From: Eggerthella timonensis
Lineage (GTDB): Bacteria; Actinomycetota; Coriobacteriia; Coriobacteriales; Eggerthellaceae
Direction: 5' to 3'
Assembly: GCF_900184265.1 (NCBI RefSeq)
Contig: NZ_FXXA01000002.1
Coordinates: forward strand, 3,517,983-3,581,982
DNA: 64,000 bases
The notes beneath the pieces were generated by a model. It ran no database searches. It saw only the letters and a program-made list of their open reading frames with translations, and was not told where the DNA came from. Shown here piece after piece: positions 60,077 to 64,000 of this stretch (positions within the stretch are counted from its first letter, which is position 1; the number at the start of each line of letters is the position of its first letter). The position numbers and the translations under genes are program-made.

Positions 60077-60916
60077 TTAGGAGTTCGCGCGAGCCTGGTG
60101 CAGCTTCTCGATAGCGGCGCCGTACTTCGCAAGCGTCGGATCCGGGGCCTCGAGGTAGAACGGCACGGCGCGCAGCTTCGGATGCTTCACCATCGCGGCG
60201 AGCGCCGGGAAGCCGATCTTGCCATCGCCGATGGGCGCATGGCGATCCTTGTGCGAACCGCGCCCGTCCATGCTGTCGTTGAGATGAACCGCCCCCAGCT
60301 TGTCGAGGCCGATCACGCGGTCGAACTCCTCCACCACGCCGTCTAGGTCGTCCACGATGTCGTAACCCGCGCCCCACACCCGACACGCGTCGAGGCACAC
60401 GCCCACGTGATCGCACAGATCGACCTTCTCGAGGATGGCGGCCAGCTGCTCGAAGGTGCCTCCCACTTCCGTCCCCGATCCGGCCATGGTCTCCAGCAGC
60501 ACACGCGTCGTCTGCGAAGGGGTCACCACGTCGTTGAGAGCCGCGGCCACCTTGTCGAGCGCGACGTTCTCCGGCTGCCCGAGGGCGCTTCCCGGCCGGA
60601 GGGTGTACAGAGCATGCGGCGTCTCCTCCATGCGCGCCAGATCCTCGGCGAGCACCATCATCGTGAAATCGCGCTCGCTCAGCTTGTCGCTGGCGGGGTT
60701 CACCGTGTAGGGCGCGTATCCCATGATGAGGTCGATGCCGTGCTCGGGCGCGTAGGCGCGGAACGCGGCGAGATCCTTCGGGTCGAGCGCCTTCTGCGCG
60801 CCGCCGCGCGGGTTGCGCGTGAAGAATTGGAACGTGTTGGCGTCGATGGACACGGCGTCCTTCGCCATGTGAAGGTATCCGTCTTTATCCGAGAGATGAC
60901 AGCCGATGGTGAACAT
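60077..60916 (-). CDS. Endonuclease IV paralogue with degenerate metal site
   Basis: A 279-residue tandem paralogue of the following nfo gene, alignable without gaps over most of its length. Three of the nine zinc ligands are replaced: H67 to Tyr (MGYAPYT), H107 to Arg (LRPGSALG) and H179 to Arg (VCLDACRVW); E142, D176, H211, D224, H226 and E256 remain. The first zinc site would lose both histidines, so normal AP-endonuclease activity is unlikely. The frame is intact with a good GGAAAGGA site, so the protein is probably made and may have a new role. Confidence 0.85.
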   Translation of the reverse strand: MFTIGCHLSDKDGYLHMAKDAVSIDANTFQFFTRNPRGGAQKALDPKDLAAFRAYAPEHGIDLIMGYAPYTVNPASDKLSERDFTMMVLAEDLARMEETPHALYTLRPGSALGQPENVALDKVAAALNDVVTPSQTTRVLLETMAGSGTEVGGTFEQLAAILEKVDLCDHVGVCLDACRVWGAGYDIVDDLDGVVEEFDRVIGLDKLGAVHLNDSMDGRGSHKDRHAPIGDGKIGFPALAAMVKHPKLRAVPFYLEAPDPTLAKYGAAIEKLHQARANS

Positions 60917-61040
60917 AGCGGCATCCTTTCCGATCGTGGGGATCCGAGGACAATGCCGCCTATCCTAGCGAACAGCGCGGGCGTGCGCGGCGGGCGCAGG
61001 TGCGATGCCGCACAGTTGTCAGCAGGTCGTTGCGGCGCGA

Positions 61041-61250
61041 TCATCCGACGCCGAAGAACACGGCAAGGCGCACGCCGTACACGATGACCACGAGGCCTCA
61101 CGCCACGTTGACGATGCGCGGCACGCGATCGTTGAAACGGCTGCCGAGAACCGACGCGAGGACTGTGGCGAACCCCCGCACCAGTAACCGAGCTTCCCAG
61201 ACAAGCGACCCGCGTTTCTGCTACCGTATCCGACGACGACCATCATACCC
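61041..61250 (-). pseudogene. Remnant of a LysE/RhtB-type exporter
   Basis: The frame reads FATVLASVLGSRFNDRVPRI then VNVA, an in-frame TGA (61100-61098), GLVVIVYGVRLAVFFGVG and a stop. This matches the last 45 or so residues of LysE/RhtB amino-acid exporters (GSRFNDRVxRIVN and GxxIIxYGVRL). The rest of the gene is missing or frame-shifted beyond recognition. It occupies most of the 378-base gap between the nfo paralogue and the acetyltransferase. Confidence 0.6.
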
Positions 61251-61294
61251 ATGTTACCGCGCCCGTGCGGCGCATGCCGAAAGAGAGGCTCCCC

Positions 61295-61744
61295 ATGATT
61301 CGCGAAGCGCAGCCGTCCGACCTGGAAGACGCAGCCCGGCTCGCCTCCTGCCTGTGGCCCGAGCATGCGCCCGCCGACCTGCAGCCGGAGTTCTCCGAGC
61401 TGATCGAGAGCGACGAGGCGGCGGTGTTCCTGCTGTTCGACGACGGATGCCGCAGCGAAGACGGCGCCTGCGGGTTCGCCCAGTGCCAGCTGCGCCGCGA
61501 CTACGTGGAGGGCACGTCCTCGAGCCCCGTCGGGTACTTGGAGGGCATCTACGTCGACGAGGCGTGCCGGCATCGAGGGCTGGCGCGCGAGCTGCTGCAC
61601 GCCTGCGAAACGTGGGCGAAGGAGCGCGGCTGCACCGAATTCGCCAGCGATTGCGAGTTGGACAACGCGGCCAGCCTGGCGTTTCATCTCCACGCGGGGT
61701 TCGAGGAAGCGAACCGCCTCATCTGCTTCGCGAAGCGATTGTAG
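61295..61744 (+). CDS. GNAT acetyltransferase, aminoglycoside 6'-N-acetyltransferase-like
   Basis: A 149-residue GNAT. It begins MIREAQPSDLEDAARLASCL and has GFAQCQLRRDYVEG, the core PVGYLEGIYVDEACRHRGLA that holds the acetyl-CoA loop, and ERGCTEFASDCELDNAASL followed by HAGFEEANRLICFAKRL. The GYLEGIYV, EFASDxxLDN and GFEExxRxxxF elements are those of the AAC(6')-I group. Whether it modifies aminoglycosides is unknown; anaerobes are naturally poorly susceptible. ATG 61295 has GAGAGG upstream; the frame is open to 61265. Confidence 0.8.
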   Translation: MIREAQPSDLEDAARLASCLWPEHAPADLQPEFSELIESDEAAVFLLFDDGCRSEDGACGFAQCQLRRDYVEGTSSSPVGYLEGIYVDEACRHRGLARELLHACETWAKERGCTEFASDCELDNAASLAFHLHAGFEEANRLICFAKRL

Positions 61745-61858
61745 CGCCGACGAACTCAAGAGCGACGTCCGCGAGCATCGCCTGCAAGCTCGGCCTCGCC
61801 GCCCTCGGCGAATTCGCCAGTTCACGCCGATTTCGCCAGCGTCGGTTTCGCTCTTGCC

Positions 61859-61927
61859 ATGATCTGGGAATTCATCGCGCTGTTCTTCGTGTTGGCCGCC
61901 GTCCAGCTCCGCAAGAAGCGCGCGTAG
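61859..61927 (+). pseudogene. Possible 3' remnant of a membrane-protein gene
   Basis: The short frame MIWEFIALFFVLAAVQLRKK ends RA-stop and looks like a final transmembrane helix with a basic cytoplasmic tail. No start region or upstream gene is recognisable. It lies just before the C11-tract promoter. Very tentative. Confidence 0.25.
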
Positions 61928-61947
61928 AGCCTCCCGGAAAGCCCGCA

Positions 61948-61978
61948 TTGACGCCCCCCCCCCCGGAAGTTTTATACT
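61948..61978 (+). promoter_or_regulatory. Promoter of the SdpI-like gene with a C11 tract in its spacer
   Basis: TTGACG (61948-61953) and TATACT (61973-61978) are 19 bases apart, and the first eleven spacer bases are a pure C run (61954-61964). Loss of two C would give the ideal 17-base spacer. The initiation point would be near 61985, with a leader of about 45 bases carrying GGAGC before ATG 62031. Confidence 0.7.
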
Positions 61979-62030
61979 GGAACGCGCGGGGACGGGTCGT
62001 CGTGTATGAACGGAGCCGAAGGAGCAGAAC

Positions 62031-62681
62031 ATGAAGAAGGGGTATCTCGCCGTCGGCGTCCTGTTCGCGATCGACGTGGTGGTCACGGCAGCGTTCGTGT
62101 CGATGATGCCCGACCAAGTGCCGGTTCACTTCTCAGGCGGCGAGGTCGATCGCATCGGCAGCCGCTACGAAACGTTCACGGTGGTGGCGCTCGCGTTCGT
62201 GTTCGGATTGTTCCTGATGCTGCTCGCGAAGTTCGGCGAGCAGGAGAACCGCGCCACCATGATGAAGCTCAACGTCGGCATACAGGCGATGTTCATCGCC
62301 GTATCGGTGTTCGTGTCGCTCAACACCCTGTCGTACGATCCCACCGCCGTCGCCGTGGGCGCGCCCGACGGCGCCATATCGAAGATCGGCATCCTCGTCA
62401 TCGGCGCCACGCTGCTGTTCCTCGGGAACCTCATGCCGAAGACGACGCGGAACGCCGCGTTCGGCATCCGCTTGCCGTGGACGCAAAAGAGCGACGAGGC
62501 GTGGCAGAAAGGCCAGCGGTTCGGCGCGTACGCGTCCATCCCCGCCGGCATCCTCATGATCGCCTGCGGCATCCTCTTCGACGGCGAAGTTGCGTTCGTC
62601 GTCGCCATCGTCATCTTCGTCGTCTGGACCCTCGTCAGTATCATCGGCTCGTACTTCGCCTGCAAGGATGTGCAGGGCTGA
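62031..62681 (+). CDS. SdpI-like / DUF1648 membrane protein
   Basis: A 216-residue protein with six or so transmembrane segments. The DUF1648 element PDQVPVHFSGGEVDRIGSRY follows the first helix, and the SdpI signature is GNLMPKTTRNAAFGIRLPW, then TQKSDEAWQKGQRFGAYAS. SdpI in Bacillus gives immunity to the SdpC toxin and signals to its repressor; most homologues elsewhere are of unknown role, perhaps protection against membrane-active peptides. It stands alone under a promoter with an unstable C tract, which would make its expression switchable. Confidence 0.85.
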   Translation: MKKGYLAVGVLFAIDVVVTAAFVSMMPDQVPVHFSGGEVDRIGSRYETFTVVALAFVFGLFLMLLAKFGEQENRATMMKLNVGIQAMFIAVSVFVSLNTLSYDPTAVAVGAPDGAISKIGILVIGATLLFLGNLMPKTTRNAAFGIRLPWTQKSDEAWQKGQRFGAYASIPAGILMIACGILFDGEVAFVVAIVIFVVWTLVSIIGSYFACKDVQG

Positions 62682-62991
62682 GGCGACGTCCGAAGCGGTG
62701 CGACGAAGCGCTGCCTCAATGGAACGGGTGCGTCGGCTCCATGCGACGTGCAAAGCTCGACCCTATCGGGAGCTACAGGTTTTCGTGCAGTACTTACTTT
62801 CATGTTGCAGATTGAAGGCTCCTGGAACAAACTCGTGCATGAGGCGAAGAACGCGACCTGGGCATACGACCTTCAGATGCCGTAGTCGGATGCTCGACAG
62901 CCCGCTGCCGCTTTCCAAGCGCAACATTTGGGTTATTACTGCACGTTTTCGGACCGTCCCCACGACGGAGTCAGGGGCCGTACGATGCCCG
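62682..62991. other. Gene-free stretch
   Basis: A 310-base gap between the SdpI-like gene and the convergent GNAT gene. No conserved frame, repeat or convincing terminator was seen in it. Confidence 0.5.
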
Positions 62992-63471
62992 CTATCCCCC
63001 CGGGCGAGGCTCAGCGCCCAGCTCTTTCTCCATGACGGCGTAGACGAGCACGGCTTCGTCTTCGACGGGGAACTGCTCGTGGTGCAGCGTGCGGTAGCCG
63101 CGGTGCTCGTAGAGGCTCGTCGCCGGCAGCGAGGCGTCGAGCAGGGCCGTCGCGTGATCGCGCGCGATCTCGTCCTCAAGGCGCTGCATGATGAAGCTGC
63201 CCACGCCGCGCCCCTGGAAGGCGGGCGCCACGTACACGCGCGTGATGTGGTTGCCGTCGCGGCAGCCTGTACCGACCACGCGGCCGTCCACGAGCACGAC
63301 GCCCTCGCGCTCCGCCGCCACGTCGGCCGCGATCGCGTCGCGGCTGTGCAGCCCGCAGAACGACTCCACCACCGCCTGCGGGTAGTAGCGCGGATACACC
63401 GCTCGTATCGTGCGCTGCACCAGCTCGTACAGCTCGTCGACCTGGCTTTCCGCAGCCGCCGCGTACTCCAT
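62992..63471 (-). CDS. GNAT-family N-acetyltransferase
   Basis: A 159-residue GNAT. The acetyl-CoA loop region is ITRVYVAPAFQGRGVGSFI near residue 76 (V-x-P-x-x-x-G-x-G-x-G), followed by LLDASLPATSLYEHRGYRTL, the usual beta5-alpha4 element. The N-terminal part (ELVQRTIRAVYPRYYPQAVVE) is as in many small-molecule acetyltransferases. AAGGAGG lies four bases before ATG 63471. Substrate unknown. It is divergent from the next GNAT gene. Confidence 0.87.
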   Translation of the reverse strand: MEYAAAAESQVDELYELVQRTIRAVYPRYYPQAVVESFCGLHSRDAIAADVAAEREGVVLVDGRVVGTGCRDGNHITRVYVAPAFQGRGVGSFIMQRLEDEIARDHATALLDASLPATSLYEHRGYRTLHHEQFPVEDEAVLVYAVMEKELGAEPRPGG

Positions 63472-63565
63472 CCGCCCTCCTTCTCCGCCATCGTGGCCGC
63501 TTATTATCTCACGAGCTTCGGGGTATACTACCCGCTAACGAATCGAAGCTGCGAAGGGATGGAGC

Positions 63566-64000
63566 ATGGGATATCGCATCGTCGAGGTGACCGCCGACAA
63601 GAAGCGGTACCTCGATCTGCTGTTGTTGGCAGACGAGCAGGAGGACATGATCGACCGCTACCTGGACGACGGCAGGCTCTTCGTCCTCGACGACGACGGG
63701 ACGAAGTGCGTTGCCGTGGTCGTCGCGCTGAACGAGAAGGAGTGCGAGCTCAAGAACATCGCCACGTACCCGCAGCACCAGGGAAAAGGGTACGGGAAGG
63801 CCATGGTCGACCACCTCTCCAACCTCTACCTCAAAGCGTTCGAAACCATGTATGTCGGCACGGGCGACGTACCGAAAACCTTGGGCTTCTACGAGCGATG
63901 CGGCTTCCGCATCTCGCACCGCAACGAGAACTTCTTCACCGACAACTACGACCATCCCATGTTCGAAGACGGCATCCAACTCCGAGACATGGTGTACCTC
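63566..64000 (+). CDS. GNAT-family N-acetyltransferase (3' end beyond the window)
   Basis: 145 codons are visible. It starts [20 protein letters not shown], has [20 protein letters not shown] (acetyl-CoA loop) near residue 68 and [19 protein letters not shown] near 98, a form found in the YjgM/ribosomal-type GNAT branch. The reading frame is open to the right edge. GGGATGGAGC just before ATG 63566 is the probable ribosome-binding region. Substrate unknown. Confidence 0.85.
   Translation, partial: MGYRIVEVTADKKRYLDLLLLADEQEDMIDRYLDDGRLFVLDDDGTKCVAVVVALNEKECELKNIATYPQHQGKGYGKAMVDHLSNLYLKAFETMYVGTGDVPKTLGFYERCGFRISHRNENFFTDNYDHPMFEDGIQLRDMVYL

Overview
The window looks like the chromosome of a high-GC, Gram-positive-type (monoderm) anaerobe of the Coriobacteriia, most likely the Eggerthellaceae. 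This is inferred from gene content and style: very GC-rich codons, a LytR-CpsA-Psr capsule ligase with a CpsB/C/D (PHP phosphatase / Wzz / BY-kinase) module, the non-mevalonate isoprenoid genes, BspA/InlB-like surface repeats, and no outer-membrane genes. No rRNA, tRNA, CRISPR array or complete insertion sequence was found.

Layout. (1) 1-3196, minus: catabolic operon of an NCS1-type permease, a DUF917 protein and a hydantoinase/oxoprolinase subunit cut by the window edge. (2) 3308-3994, plus: an alpha/beta hydrolase. (3) 4034-26313, minus: one capsule/exopolysaccharide operon of about 22 kb. It is transcribed from an LCP ligase through Wzz-, BY-kinase- and PHP-phosphatase-type regulators, a LoaP/RfaH-like NusG paralogue, a thymidylate kinase and the initiating sugar-phosphate transferase. 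Then come the three UDP-L-FucNAc genes, glycosyltransferases, Wzy, Wzx and a WbpA/B/E-type pathway that carries a formyltransferase. The distal end is decayed: a flippase with several lesions and a 3' stub of a UDP-glucose dehydrogenase. The Wzy/Wzx/glycosyltransferase core (about 9.9-13.8 kb) is strikingly AT-rich, as expected of a swapped serotype cassette. (4) 26834-28366, plus: a DEAD-box helicase. (5) 28464-33840, minus: a surface-protein cluster (BspA/InlB-like repeat protein, a membrane-anchored protein, a secreted protein) followed by two overlapping small winged-helix regulators. (6) 34031-41003: a membrane-bound XRE regulator, an ABC1 kinase with a phasin-like partner, a DMT transporter with a divergent LysR regulator, and a HAD phosphatase. 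(7) 41210-50247, minus: the housekeeping chain pyrH-frr-uppS-cdsA-dxr-(gap)-rseP-ispG-proS, which joins translation, undecaprenyl-phosphate and isoprenoid supply. (8) 50442-55395: an HtrA protease, then a plus-strand operon of a possible SCP2-like protein, an iron alcohol dehydrogenase and an aldehyde dehydrogenase. (9) 55435-64000: an accessory zone with a Fic protein, a MerR/GyrI-like regulator, a C39-like peptidase, a HigBA toxin-antitoxin pair, two tandem endonuclease IV paralogues, an AAC(6')-like and two other GNAT acetyltransferases, an SdpI-like membrane protein and gene remnants.

The most notable observations are: a C11 tract inside the spacer of a textbook promoter for the SdpI-like gene, and a C13 tract upstream of the capsule operon (both phase-variation candidates); a tandem endonuclease IV copy that has lost three metal-binding histidines; a site-2 protease with a winged-helix-like insert where the PDZ-containing family would differ; a near-consensus promoter with an operator palindrome in its spacer and a coupled leader ORF before the toxin gene; and several long perfect palindromes between genes.
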